DNA of 25,664 nt from Promethearchaeota archaeon. Lineage in GTDB: Archaea > Asgardarchaeota > Lokiarchaeia > Sigynarchaeales > SOKP01. Under the pieces are notes generated by a model that was given only the letters and a program-made list of their open reading frames with translations, searched no databases and was not told the DNA's origin. Shown here piece by piece: positions 14,754-23,454 of this stretch. Within the stretch, counting starts at the first letter, position 1. Every line of letters starts with the position of its first letter. The position numbers and the translations under genes are program-made. The stretch is taken from NCBI GenBank assembly GCA_030605085.1, contig JAUWBH010000075.1, forward strand, positions 1 through 25,664, read 5' to 3'.

Positions 14754-17021
14754 ATGAAAAAATTCGAACCGTTTGAGGGTATGATCTGTCGCACCTATGC
14801 TGAGTCGAAGCCATGGTGGCCTGCTCCGAAATGGTCGAAAAAAAGCAGACCAAATGTTGTTATAATCCTGTTAGATGACACTGGTTTTGCCCACTTAGGT
14901 TGTTATGGCTCTACAATCGAGACACCGAATATTGACCAGCTAGCTGAAGGGGGATTGCGATATACAAACTTCCATACTACCGCATTATGTTCCCCTACGA
15001 GGGCTTGTCTACTAACTGGGCGTAACCACCATACCGTGGGTATGCGAGCAGTTTCAAATTTCGACTCTGGCTTTCCGCATATGAGAGGATGCATCACGCC
15101 TCACGCGACAACCATTGCGGAAATTTTGCGTGAAGAGGGCTATGGAACATTCGCAATTGGTAAATGGCATCTAACCCCGATGATGGAAGCCTCGCCAGCT
15201 GGACCATTTAAGCACTGGCCTCTTCAGAGGGGTTTCGATCGCTTCTATGGTTTTATGCAAGGTGAGACAGACCAGTTTTATCCTGAGTTGACCTGTGATA
15301 ACCACTCCATTGACCCCCCCTATGGACCAGAAGAGGGGTACCATATCAGCGAGGATCTCATCGACCAATCTATGGCGGTTATCCGTGACCAGAAATCTAT
15401 ATGGCCCGGTCGACCTTTTTTCCTCTATTTAGCGTTTGGTGCTACCCATGCACCACATCAAGCACCGCGGGAATTCATTGAGAAGTATCGTGGTCGTTTT
15501 GATGCCGGTTGGGACGCTTCTCGGGAAGAATGGTATCATAGACAACTCGAGATGGGCATCATCCCGTCTGACACTGAACTGGCTCCTCGCAACCCAGGCG
15601 TTCGTCGGTGGGATCATTTGTCTGAAAACCAGAAAAGATTTGCACTACGACTACAAGAGGCTTTTGCTGGCTTTTTAGATCACACTGACCAACAAATTGG
15701 GAGATTAATCTCCTTTCTTGAGGAGCTGGGTGAGCTTGATAATACACTCATTATATTGCTTTCTGACAATGGAGCCAGCCAGGAAGGCGGTTCTACTGGT
15801 GTGATGGATGAGTTTAAGTTCTTCAATGGAGTACTGGAGGATGTGAATGCCATTCAGGAACGACTAGACGAGATTGGTGGACCGCATAGCCACTCTAACA
15901 TTCCTTGGGGCTGGGCCCAAGTGGGGAACACACCGCTTAAATGGTATAAACAGAATACTTTTGGGGGCGGAGTTCGTGATCCATTAATTATCCATTGGCC
16001 AAACCATATTAAAGATCGCGGTGGCATCCGTAATCAATTTCATTATGTGACCGATATTGTACCTACTATTCTCCAACTCCTTGAAATCGAGCCTCCCTCG
16101 ATATTTCACGGGATTAATCAGATTCCTATTTCTGGGACATCCTTGGCATATACTTTCGATGCACCAAACGAGCCTACTCGCAAGGGTGTGCAATACTTTG
16201 AGATATTTGGTCATAGGGGCATTTGAACTAATAGTTGGAAAGCAGTTACCTATCATCATAAGGGAAATCCATATGACGATGATGAATGGGAGCTGTACTG
16301 CTTGGACGAGGATTTTTCAGAGTGTCGTAATGTGTCCACCGAGTACCCTGAGAAGTTGCGGGAGTTAATCGATCTGTGGTGGATAGAAGCTGGTCGCCAT
16401 GGAGTACTTCCTCTGGATGACCGAAACATCGAGTTATTTAGGGCTGTTTTTCGACCTGGAACTCCTCATGCTACCCGAAGTTACACATATCATCCACCAA
16501 TCAGCCATTTACCAGCTGAAGTATCTCCTGCGTTAGGAAACCGCAGCTGGGTGATGACCGCGGAGGTAGAGCGACTCGATGTCAACATAGAAGGTGTTTT
16601 AGTCGCACAAGGAACCCAAAATATAGGATTTAGTTGGTACATTAAAGACAATCGAGTGGTTTTCGATTACAATATCTTTACAGATCACCATGTAGTACGT
16701 TCCGATCGGTCTGTGCCTACGGGGAAATGCACACTTGGAGTTGAATTCGTACGGGACGGCAGAACTGGTTCGATAATCCTTTCTATAGATGGCAAGGAGT
16801 GCGGGTCGATCCCAGTGCCGTATGTGATGCGAATGATATCATCGACGGGTATGGACATCGGAAGGGATGGTCTATCACCCATCACTGATGACTACAAGGC
16901 ACCCTTCAAATTTTCTGGGACAATTCGACGAGTTAATGTTGAACTGCCTCGCTATAGACCACCATCGCAAGAAAACGAGGATGCTAAGGTCCGATACCGC
17001 GCAGAAATGTCTAAACAGTAA
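14754..17021 (+). pseudogene. Long bacterial-type arylsulfatase interrupted by an in-frame TGA
   Basis: From the ATG at 14754 (AAGG eight bases upstream) the frame runs 490 codons to a TGA at 16224-16226, then continues in the same frame for 264 codons to TAA at 17021. The combined length of about 755 matches the long arylsulfatase family. The N-part has LLDDTG (metal ligands at 41-42), the formylglycine site CSPTR (79-83), GKWH (136-139), SDNG (337-340) and the catalytic lysine near 396. The C-part starts TNSWKAVTYHH, contains a PLDDR segment and ends in a beta-rich domain. Where the TGA stands, homologues usually have Tyr or Trp after an RGI/RAI segment. Base composition is visibly richer in G+C and uses CGN and CTG codons more than neighbours, suggesting recent transfer. 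It may be inactivated, read through, or a sequencing error. Confidence 0.75.
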
Positions 17022-17037
17022 TTTCTTAAATAATTAA

Positions 17038-17056
17038 ACAATTTTTTTTTAATTGT
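17038..17056 (+). terminator. Possible T-rich terminator after the arylsulfatase
   Basis: An acaatt/aattgt inverted repeat flanks a run of T directly after the stop at 17021. Poly-T tracts end transcription in archaea. The stem is short, so this is a weak call. Confidence 0.3.
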
Positions 17057-17145
17057 CCCAACGAACACTTTGTAATTAGTATTTTATATTATTTTACATT
17101 ATATGGGACTTTCAAACATTCTTCTCTTATTTTTTTAAAACTTTG

Positions 17146-17168
17146 CGGTAGTGTAAACTTTTTTATAT
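17146..17168 (+). promoter_or_regulatory. Shared upstream element (GTGTAAACTTTTTTATAT), copy B
   Basis: The second copy of the element at 14636-14658, with 20 of 23 identical bases. Here the 3' end continues TATATAA, a good TATA box, about 80 bases before the ATG at 17244. Conservation of the upstream TAGTGTAAA part, beyond the TATA box, suggests a bound regulator. Confidence 0.5.
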
Positions 17169-17243
17169 AATAAGACTTTTAAAATTTAAAGCTCATTGTA
17201 GATTTATTAATAAAATAATGATATAAAAAATAGAGGATATTAT

Positions 17244-18314
17244 ATGATTGTAAACGAAGAGCATAGAGCGGATTTGATAAGATTAGCGAAAGAATATAAG
17301 TTTTCTGCGCAATCTTATCCTGGAATTGAGAATGAAGAACCAAAAGAGGGGTATCTCGAATATTTAAGCTTAATGTATGATCCTAAAATCGCTAAGATTA
17401 TGCTAAACCTTCCTATTATGCCAAAAACAATGTCTATAAAAAAATTAGCGAAAATACTAGACATTGATAAAAATGAATTAATGGATAAACTGAAAGAACA
17501 GGAGAAAAGAGGATTTATTATAAGACTAGGAAATAGTTACTCTCGTCCATCTCCCTTACAGATTCATGATATGCCATTTATTCTTAAAGAGAATTTAGAG
17601 AGGGAAGATGTGGTGAAACTTGCTCAATTAAGTAGAGAATACTTTGATGAGGGATATTATAAAACCTGGGAGACGAGCCGAAGAGGAAAACCACGAACAA
17701 GAATACTAACCGTATCTGAAAAGGTAGAACCTGATCATCAAATTATGCCCATGGAAGAAGTTTATAAAATAATTGACAACCAAACGGCCTTTGCGGTGTT
17801 TCCCTGCCCCTGTCGGATGAGAAAGGAGGTCGAAGGAATCCGAAAATGCAAAGATAAGTATCCAATCAATAATTGTATAACATATGGAGTCTTTGCTAAA
17901 CAATTGTTAGAAATGGGCGATCCTGCTATAAGTCCTATCTCAAAAGAAGAAATTAAAAAAATAGCTAGAGAAGCTGCTGAGCTTGGACTCGTGCATATGA
18001 CAGATAATAATATGGAAAATAGTAATATTCTATGTTCGTGTTGTGAATGTTGTTGCGGAAATTTAACTGGACTAACAAGATTAGATAACCCTAGAGCAAT
18101 AGCAAAAGCAAATTATATCTCGAACATTGATAAGGAATTGTGCGTTGCGTGTGGAACTTGTATAGAAAGATGTAAGTTCAACGCTATTACGGTTAACGAT
18201 TTTGCTCATGTTAATACCGATAAGTGTGTAGGCTGCGGATTATGCGCAGTAACTTGTCCTGAAGACGCAATTACCATGAAAAGACTTGAAAGAGAAGAAA
18301 TATTGGAACCGTAA
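17244..18314 (+). CDS. Winged-helix, Cys-rich double [4Fe-4S] ferredoxin-like protein, copy 3
   Basis: A 356-residue protein closely similar along its whole length to copy 1 at 670 (shared N-terminal EEHRADLI/KEHREDLI and C-terminal MKRLEREEI). The winged-helix-like region is at about 45-100 (MSIKKLAKILDIDKNELMDK). CPCR has Cys188 and Cys190, with Cys202 and Cys211, then CSCCECCC at 264-271. The ferredoxin clusters are at 300-310 and 328-338. The ATG has GAGG seven bases upstream, so the start is sound. The upstream region carries the element shared with the arylsulfatase promoter. It is followed by the alpha/beta hydrolase gene after 94 bases. Electron carrier and redox-sensing regulator are both possible. 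Confidence 0.87.
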   Translation: MIVNEEHRADLIRLAKEYKFSAQSYPGIENEEPKEGYLEYLSLMYDPKIAKIMLNLPIMPKTMSIKKLAKILDIDKNELMDKLKEQEKRGFIIRLGNSYSRPSPLQIHDMPFILKENLEREDVVKLAQLSREYFDEGYYKTWETSRRGKPRTRILTVSEKVEPDHQIMPMEEVYKIIDNQTAFAVFPCPCRMRKEVEGIRKCKDKYPINNCITYGVFAKQLLEMGDPAISPISKEEIKKIAREAAELGLVHMTDNNMENSNILCSCCECCCGNLTGLTRLDNPRAIAKANYISNIDKELCVACGTCIERCKFNAITVNDFAHVNTDKCVGCGLCAVTCPEDAITMKRLEREEILEP

Positions 18315-18408
18315 ACACTCAATAAATTAATATCTATAACCGATAATTTGATAAAAGAATAACATCTTTTATTTATTATTTTTTATTCAAAAAAGGTGGT
18401 TAGATTTT

Positions 18409-19263
18409 ATGGAAATATTTGAACAAATGGAAGAAAAATATTTTGAATGTTATAATGGAGTAAAATTACATACAGTCATTATTGGAACTGGTGAACCCAT
18501 TGTTTTATTACATGGATTCCCTGATTTCTGGTATGGTTGGAAGAACGTGATTTTAGGATTAAAGGATGACTTTCGGATAATTGTTCCAGATACAAGAGGT
18601 ATTAACTTGAGCGACAAGCCTGAAGATGAGGAAAATTATAAAATTGATATTCTTGTTGAAGATATAAAAGAATTAGTTTCTAAATTAAATATTCAGAAAT
18701 TTACTCTAATAGGTCACGATTGGGATGGAGCTATTGCTTGGGCTTTTGGTTATAAATATCCTAAACTATTAAAGAAGCTTGTTATAATAAATGCTCCACA
18801 TCCCAAAATATTTAGGAAAAAAATTCAAAAAAACGCAAAACAAAGAAGATCGAGCGGTTATATCTTTCAATTGTTAAAACCTGGAGGTGAACAAAGTTTG
18901 CTTAAAAACGATATGATGGGACTAAAGGCTGGTGTTTTTGGTACTACAAGGAAAAAAAACGCTTTTACCGAAGAAGATAAGCGAAAATATATTGAATTAT
19001 GGTCTCAACCGAAATCAATTCTATGTGGCGTGAACTATTATAGAGCTAACAGAAATATTGAACAATCTTCTGGAATTATTGATGTTCCTACATTAGTTAT
19101 TCATGGAATGAAGGACAATTTTGTAAGACCCACCGTTCTTGAAGGATTATCAGAGTATGTAAAGAATTTAAAAGTAGTAAGGGCGGAAAATAGCTCTCAT
19201 TGGGTAATGCACGATGACCCCGAGTTAGTTAATTCAAGTATTAAAGAATTCATTAAGGAGTAA
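18409..19263 (+). CDS. Alpha/beta hydrolase, epoxide hydrolase/haloalkane dehalogenase-like
   Basis: A 284-residue alpha/beta hydrolase with a complete Asp-type triad: nucleophile Asp104 in GHDWDG (102-107), acid Asp236 in GMKDNF and base His264 in SSHWVMHD. The oxyanion motif is HGFP (35-38) followed by DFWYGW. The cap region has YIFQ (151-154) and NYYRA (209-213), which are typical of epoxide hydrolases, whose cap tyrosines activate the epoxide. Haloalkane and fluoroacetate dehalogenases share the same nucleophile, so dehalogenation is an alternative given the reductive-dehalogenase-like genes nearby. AAGGTGGT eight bases before the ATG supports the start. It is followed by the flavin oxidoreductase gene. 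The protein is cytoplasmic. Confidence 0.87.
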   Translation: MEIFEQMEEKYFECYNGVKLHTVIIGTGEPIVLLHGFPDFWYGWKNVILGLKDDFRIIVPDTRGINLSDKPEDEENYKIDILVEDIKELVSKLNIQKFTLIGHDWDGAIAWAFGYKYPKLLKKLVIINAPHPKIFRKKIQKNAKQRRSSGYIFQLLKPGGEQSLLKNDMMGLKAGVFGTTRKKNAFTEEDKRKYIELWSQPKSILCGVNYYRANRNIEQSSGIIDVPTLVIHGMKDNFVRPTVLEGLSEYVKNLKVVRAENSSHWVMHDDPELVNSSIKEFIKE

Positions 19264-19343
19264 AATCAAAAATAAGAATAGTAATAATAAATAATGTTGT
19301 AATAAAATTATAAAAAAAAATAATTAAAGGATTTTTGAATAAA

Positions 19344-20225
19344 ATGAAATGGAAAACAAAAATAACGGAAATGATTGGATGTAAGTATCCAATAATTTTA
19401 GGTGCTTTTGCTGGATTTGACAATACGCAATTAACGGCGGCTATAAGTGAGGCCGGAGGATGTGGTGTATTAACCGGGTCTTATTTTAAAAAGGAAGAAA
19501 AGTTCCGGAACGCTATTTCGGAAATAAAAAAAGTTACAGATAATCCCTTTGCAATAAATTTATCCCCAAACAAACCGATGGACTTTCAAAAAGATTTATA
19601 TCAAATGTTTGGGCGATATTTAGAAATTGCTAACGAGGAACAAATTAAAACAATAATAACTGTTGGACCTAAAGTTGAAGTAATTAGAAAAAAAATAAGA
19701 GAATATGGAATGAATTGGATTCATAAAGTCACCACTATGAGGCATGCGGCTTTTGGAGACAAAATGGGTGCTGATGCGATTATTTTAACGGGACTTGAAG
19801 GGGGAGGGTTTAAAAATCCCAAACAAAATACCCTTTTAGTTAACATGGTAAATGCGGACAAATTACTTAAGATCCCGATTATTGCTTCGGGAGGAATTAG
19901 TAATGGAAGGGGAATGTTAGGGGCTCTTGTAATGGGAGCTCAAGCAATTCATATGTGTACGGCCTTTCTTGCAACCGCTGAAAGTCCCGTTTCGGAAAGT
20001 TGGAAAAGACAAATAATTGACGCAGATTGCTTCGATCCCGAAATTGTTTCGAATATTTTACATTTTGAATCAGGAAAGATGAAAGGTACAACTTTTTCTC
20101 TAGCTGCGGGAACAATTGATAAGATAATTACTGCGAAAGACTTAATCAATAATATTATTAATGAAGCCGAATCAATCTTGAAAACCTTAGGATTCAAAGA
20201 AGATGTTATTGATTTTGTTCAATAA
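19344..20225 (+). CDS. Nitronate monooxygenase/FabK-like FMN oxidoreductase
   Basis: A 293-residue TIM-barrel flavoprotein of the nitronate monooxygenase/enoyl-ACP-reductase II group. It begins MKWKTKITEMIGCKYPIILG as many members do. The FMN region shows GLEGGGF (150-156) and ASGGISNG (181-188), followed by ALVMGAQAI. The active-site histidine of nitronate monooxygenases, which ends the EAGGH motif, is Phe here, so true nitronate oxidation is doubtful. A TTG at 19335 is an alternative start with AAAGG four bases before it; homology favours the ATG. It follows the alpha/beta hydrolase gene. A decayed copy of its last 37 codons lies at 20820-20933, so the gene, or part of it, was once duplicated here. 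Confidence 0.85.
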   Translation: MKWKTKITEMIGCKYPIILGAFAGFDNTQLTAAISEAGGCGVLTGSYFKKEEKFRNAISEIKKVTDNPFAINLSPNKPMDFQKDLYQMFGRYLEIANEEQIKTIITVGPKVEVIRKKIREYGMNWIHKVTTMRHAAFGDKMGADAIILTGLEGGGFKNPKQNTLLVNMVNADKLLKIPIIASGGISNGRGMLGALVMGAQAIHMCTAFLATAESPVSESWKRQIIDADCFDPEIVSNILHFESGKMKGTTFSLAAGTIDKIITAKDLINNIINEAESILKTLGFKEDVIDFVQ

Positions 20226-20333
20226 AATAATTGAATTGACACTATAAAATATTAAAAACAGAAAATAATAAGAAAACTATTCAACAATGATCCAATTAAA
20301 GCTCCAAATATACCTTACTTCAAAATATAAATT

Positions 20334-20609
20334 TTAAAGAATAAGAAAATATCCCTTAGGATTTATAAAATCAATGAAAATTTCTTCCAATTCTTTTTCG
20401 GAATATTTCTCCTTTAAAGTATTGAATAAATTTGTCCTATCAACATCATCAGCAACAACCTCATTGTTATAAATAGCAATAAATTTGCCTGCGTATAATT
20501 CTTGAATTTCATTCTGATTTTCATACATCCATTTGATACTTTCATCGTGTATCTTTACGATTTCAGTTAGTCTGTTCTCATCTACTCCAAGCTCATTTAA
20601 AATACCCAT
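20334..20609 (-). CDS. Small DUF5678-like protein (91 aa)
   Basis: A 91-residue acidic soluble protein. Residues 38-70 (ELYAGKFIAIYNNEVVADDV onwards) resemble the compact DUF5678 domain, whose typical core is a GK-(Y/F)-(I/V)-A stretch followed by a small beta hairpin and a helix. The N-terminal half is helical (residues 10-37). Such proteins are common in archaea and have no established function. The ATG at 20609 lacks a ribosome-binding site. It converges on the flavin oxidoreductase gene and borders the relic region. Confidence 0.6.
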   Translation of the reverse strand: MGILNELGVDENRLTEIVKIHDESIKWMYENQNEIQELYAGKFIAIYNNEVVADDVDRTNLFNTLKEKYSEKELEEIFIDFINPKGYFLIL

Positions 20610-20712
20610 AATTTCACATTTTCTTCTTGATTATGTCACTATTTTAATGCTAAAAAAAATATTAAAAACTTACTATTTTATTTTTCAGTTAATTAATGCT
20701 ATCCTTTTTAAT

Positions 20713-20817
20713 TTACATTGGAGCTACTCTTTTAGGATAACGACTTTGAGTATTAAGGTTTTCATGGAACTGTTGTTCCATCAATTAATATCGTAAATCT
20801 TTAAGAATATTATTCGA
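20713..20817 (-). pseudogene. Relic of a sulfatase C-terminus
   Basis: Read on the minus strand this encodes DLRY, a stop, then LMEQQFHENLNTQSRYPKRV. It matches the end of the sulfatase at 7825 (ELRHKLIEQLFWENLNAQSR, YPKRL). An in-frame stop interrupts it and the upstream part is cut off near 20817, where a fragment of a different gene in the opposite orientation begins. It is a non-functional gene end. Confidence 0.8.
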
Positions 20818-20819
20818 GA

Positions 20820-20933
20820 ACAATTGTTAAGATAATTTCTGCAAAAGACTTAATCATTAATATTATAAATGAAGCCGAGTCAATCTTGAAAAATTTAGGG
20901 TTCAATGAAGATGTTATTGATTTTGTTAATTAA
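20820..20933 (+). pseudogene. Relic of an NMO-like oxidoreductase C-terminus
   Basis: The frame encodes the last 37 residues and stop codon of a protein like that at 19344; 31 of 37 residues are identical (for example NIINEAESILK and EDVIDFV). DNA similarity is high and starts abruptly near 20818. No start codon or upstream part remains. The substitutions show it is an old rather than a fresh copy. Confidence 0.85.
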
Positions 20934-21000
20934 TCAATGATTTTTAACTCAAAATCATGCTACGGAAACTTACAAAATGGTGGGCTACACTAATTATTGT

Positions 21001-21168
21001 GCTGCAAAGAGTGCAGAAACAGCGGAAACACATTTGGATATACTAGTAAGAATAGTTGCTCTATTAGGTATACACATTAGATTTGTACAAAAGATATTTG
21101 TGAATCTCACGCCTTTATTTGCTAACCTATCCAGATTAGGTGTCTTTAAATTAGATTTAATAACGAAA
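21001..21168 (-). pseudogene. Relic of a sulfatase N-terminal region
   Basis: On the minus strand the frame reads [20 protein letters not shown] and then [12 protein letters not shown]. It aligns with the sulfatase at 7825 ([20 protein letters not shown], then ICMPNRASIFTG). The formylglycine cysteine motif is preserved as CIPNR. The homology fades after TSIS and the frame stops at 21001-21003. No metal-ligand N-terminus is recognisable upstream. With the C-terminal relic at 20713 this may be one sulfatase pseudogene that lost its middle. A plus-strand open frame over the same bases is only its shadow. Confidence 0.8.
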
Positions 21169-21210
21169 GCAGAACCAAAACAGGAAATAAAAGAATATTA
21201 TCAAAAGGGG

Positions 21211-21546
21211 CTACATTTCTTTACTACATCTTTTACAGACAATTTTCTTTGCGTAAATTTTTACAAGTCCCATCTGGTGTAATAAATGACTCTTATCTTC
21301 TAACTCATTGAAAGTAGTACCACCACATTCAGGGCAGACTCTTCTACCATCCACCGGGGGTTTTTCTTCTTCTTGTTGTTTTTTAATAACACTAGTAGGT
21401 TTAACGGTCGTTGGTTCTGGCGCTTGTGTAGATGGTTTAGGTTTAGGGGCGGATATTGTGCTTTTGCTTCCTCCTTCTATTAATATATCTAATTTTGCAT
21501 CCATTTTCTTAAGCAATTCTAATATTTTTTCTTCAAATTCTGACAA
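21211..21546 (-). CDS. Small helix-linker-zinc-ribbon protein
   Basis: From a TTG at 21546 the product has 111 residues. I choose this TTG because GAGGAG lies about seven bases upstream; a TTG at 21552 is too close to it. Residues 1-24 form an amphipathic helix, residues 27-66 a Pro/Ala/Thr/Lys-rich flexible linker, and Cys71/Cys74 with Cys104/Cys107 (CPECGG and CKRC) a zinc ribbon. The fold suggests binding of nucleic acid or protein. No specific family is recognised. The gene borders the sulfatase relic. Confidence 0.65.
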   Translation of the reverse strand: MSEFEEKILELLKKMDAKLDILIEGGSKSTISAPKPKPSTQAPEPTTVKPTSVIKKQQEEEKPPVDGRRVCPECGGTTFNELEDKSHLLHQMGLVKIYAKKIVCKRCSKEM

Positions 21547-21720
21547 AAACAATCTCCTCTTTTAATTTTTAGAATTAATTTTTTTCTCATTAAATGTGAA
21601 TTCAGATTTTAAAAAATTTACGAAAAAAAAATATGAAAACTTCTAAATATTCCTTTAAATCGAAAAACTTTTAATTCGAAGAAAGTAGATACTTTTATGT
21701 GTTAGTGTTTAAACTTTACC

Positions 21721-23226
21721 TTAGTTATAAGCATCTCTTTTAGGAAATCGCGGTCTAAGATTAATTATTTCTCTTAAAAGTTTTTCAGTAAGTTTACTTC
21801 GTAATTCTTTATTCTTATTCCATAAATTATTAATTTCACCAGAATCACTTTCATAGTCAAAAATATCGCCAAGATTATCGTAGCCATCGTATATTGTTAG
21901 TCTATGCTTTTCTGTAACTAATGTTCGTAGTCTCATTATTTTATCTTTAGCGATTTCCTCGTCGTGTTCAATGAGGAGATGCTCTCTTACTTTTTTTTTG
22001 GCGTCGTTTAATATCGGAGTTATATCATTTCCTTGTAACAGCGTAGGATGATCCTTTTTTTTTATACCTAAGATGTTCAAAATAGTTTTTGGCAGATCTA
22101 CAGTGTTTACAAGTGAATCAGACGCGGAACTTCTCGTTATATCTGGTATCTTCCATATTAAAGGCATATTGATAACGCTACGATAATGAGCAGGTCCTTT
22201 CAAAATAAGTCCGTGATCTCCACATAGATCCCCATGGTCACTCGTAAAAATAACCATTGTATTATCCGCTATGCCCGTTTTTTCTATAGCCTTAAGAATT
22301 TTTCCTACACCATCATCAATCATGGCGATAGAACCGTATGTGAGGGCAGTAAAAGTTTTTGCTGCTTCTTCGTCTACTTTTTGCGGAAGAAGATGAGAGA
22401 AACGGACATCATTTATTTGCTGTCCTAAAAATTCGTGTTTGAGTAGATTTTCACCGTCTTTAAAATTCGAAGGGAGCTCGATATCTTCTGGTTTATACAT
22501 GTCTTTATATTTTCCAGGAGGACAGACTGGATGGTGGGGATCGTTGTATGAACAATGCAAGAAAAAAGGCTTATCCCCTTGTTTTCCTTCTGAGTGTCTT
22601 TCTAAAAACTCAATAGTTTGATCTGTAATAAAAGTCGTAGGGTAAAGATCTTCTGGTACTACAGTCTCATAATAGGAGTCGAATATAGCTGTTAGACGAT
22701 TTTTTAAAAAATCTAACTTTTCATACTGCTGCTCTTCTAACCATTCAATATAATGACCGCCCATTACATCCCCATGACCGGATGTAAGAATTACCTCCTC
22801 GAAACCGTAATAAGGCGTTGGAAAAGGCGATTTGAGCTTGCCTGACAACCAATACGGAATCACTTCTAAAGATTCGTCTTTTTTTTTGTAGGGAAACGAA
22901 TAGAAATTAAAATGCATTTTTCCTACTGAAATCGTGTGATAGCCGTGATTTCTCAATATATCAGAAATGGTCGGAATTTCTGGATCCAAATTAATTCCGT
23001 TAGATCGAGTTCCGTGTACACTCGGATAAACTCCTGTAAAGAAACTCGCTCTGTTTGGCATACAAATAGGTGTAGCGCAGAAGTATTTGGTAAATTTCAC
23101 GCCATCTTTTGCGATGCTATCGATGTTTGGTGTTTTTAAAATGGGATTTCCCATACAACTTAAATGATCTGCCCGTTGCTGATCTGTTATTATAAACAAT
23201 AAATTAATTTCTTCTGGCATGGTCAT
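21721..23226 (-). CDS. Sulfatase (complete, cytoplasmic type)
   Basis: A 501-residue paralogue of the sulfatase at 7825. It has ITDQQRADHL (metal ligands, from 13), the formylglycine site CMPNR (55-59) in CMPNRASFFTG, GKMHF, DPHHPVCPPGKY, TSDHGDLCGDHG and the LKGP lysine. All catalytic positions are kept. There is no signal peptide. The ATG at 23226 has a weak GAG upstream; a second ATG two codons on (23220) is an alternative. It ends RPRFPKRDAYN, like the SRYPKR ends of its relatives. It stands next to the zinc-ribbon gene and the sulfatase relic. The substrate is unknown. Confidence 0.93.
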   Translation of the reverse strand: MTMPEEINLLFIITDQQRADHLSCMGNPILKTPNIDSIAKDGVKFTKYFCATPICMPNRASFFTGVYPSVHGTRSNGINLDPEIPTISDILRNHGYHTISVGKMHFNFYSFPYKKKDESLEVIPYWLSGKLKSPFPTPYYGFEEVILTSGHGDVMGGHYIEWLEEQQYEKLDFLKNRLTAIFDSYYETVVPEDLYPTTFITDQTIEFLERHSEGKQGDKPFFLHCSYNDPHHPVCPPGKYKDMYKPEDIELPSNFKDGENLLKHEFLGQQINDVRFSHLLPQKVDEEAAKTFTALTYGSIAMIDDGVGKILKAIEKTGIADNTMVIFTSDHGDLCGDHGLILKGPAHYRSVINMPLIWKIPDITRSSASDSLVNTVDLPKTILNILGIKKKDHPTLLQGNDITPILNDAKKKVREHLLIEHDEEIAKDKIMRLRTLVTEKHRLTIYDGYDNLGDIFDYESDSGEINNLWNKNKELRSKLTEKLLREIINLRPRFPKRDAYN

Positions 23227-23454
23227 TACTCTGATAAATTACAATTTATAACATGCTTATAAATAGCAATTATTTGTTATTGTGTTAAGATAGTTTTTTA
23301 TTCTCTAATTAAATTTTTTAGAAAAATTAAAAAGTAAATTATTGGAATTATTATATGGATTAAAACAATAAATTATGAATAATACAAATCATTATGTCAA
23401 GAAAGGATGAGATCATTGCGGAATTAGATCAAAAAGAATTATTTTTTAAAAAAC

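Noticed and set aside
15429..15747. Several 60-80 codon frames on both strands inside the arylsulfatase
   Set aside because: Open frames are expected on other strands of a G+C-richer gene; none has a start signal or recognisable motif.
16224..16226. TGA as a selenocysteine or reassigned Trp codon
   Set aside because: Homologues have an aromatic residue, not Cys, at this site. TGA ends another gene in the window and TGG is used normally for Trp, so recoding is not supported.
20977..21282. Plus-strand open frame of 101 codons
   Set aside because: The opposite strand encodes a clear sulfatase relic ([19 protein letters not shown]), and the frame's end overlaps the zinc-ribbon gene. It is a shadow.
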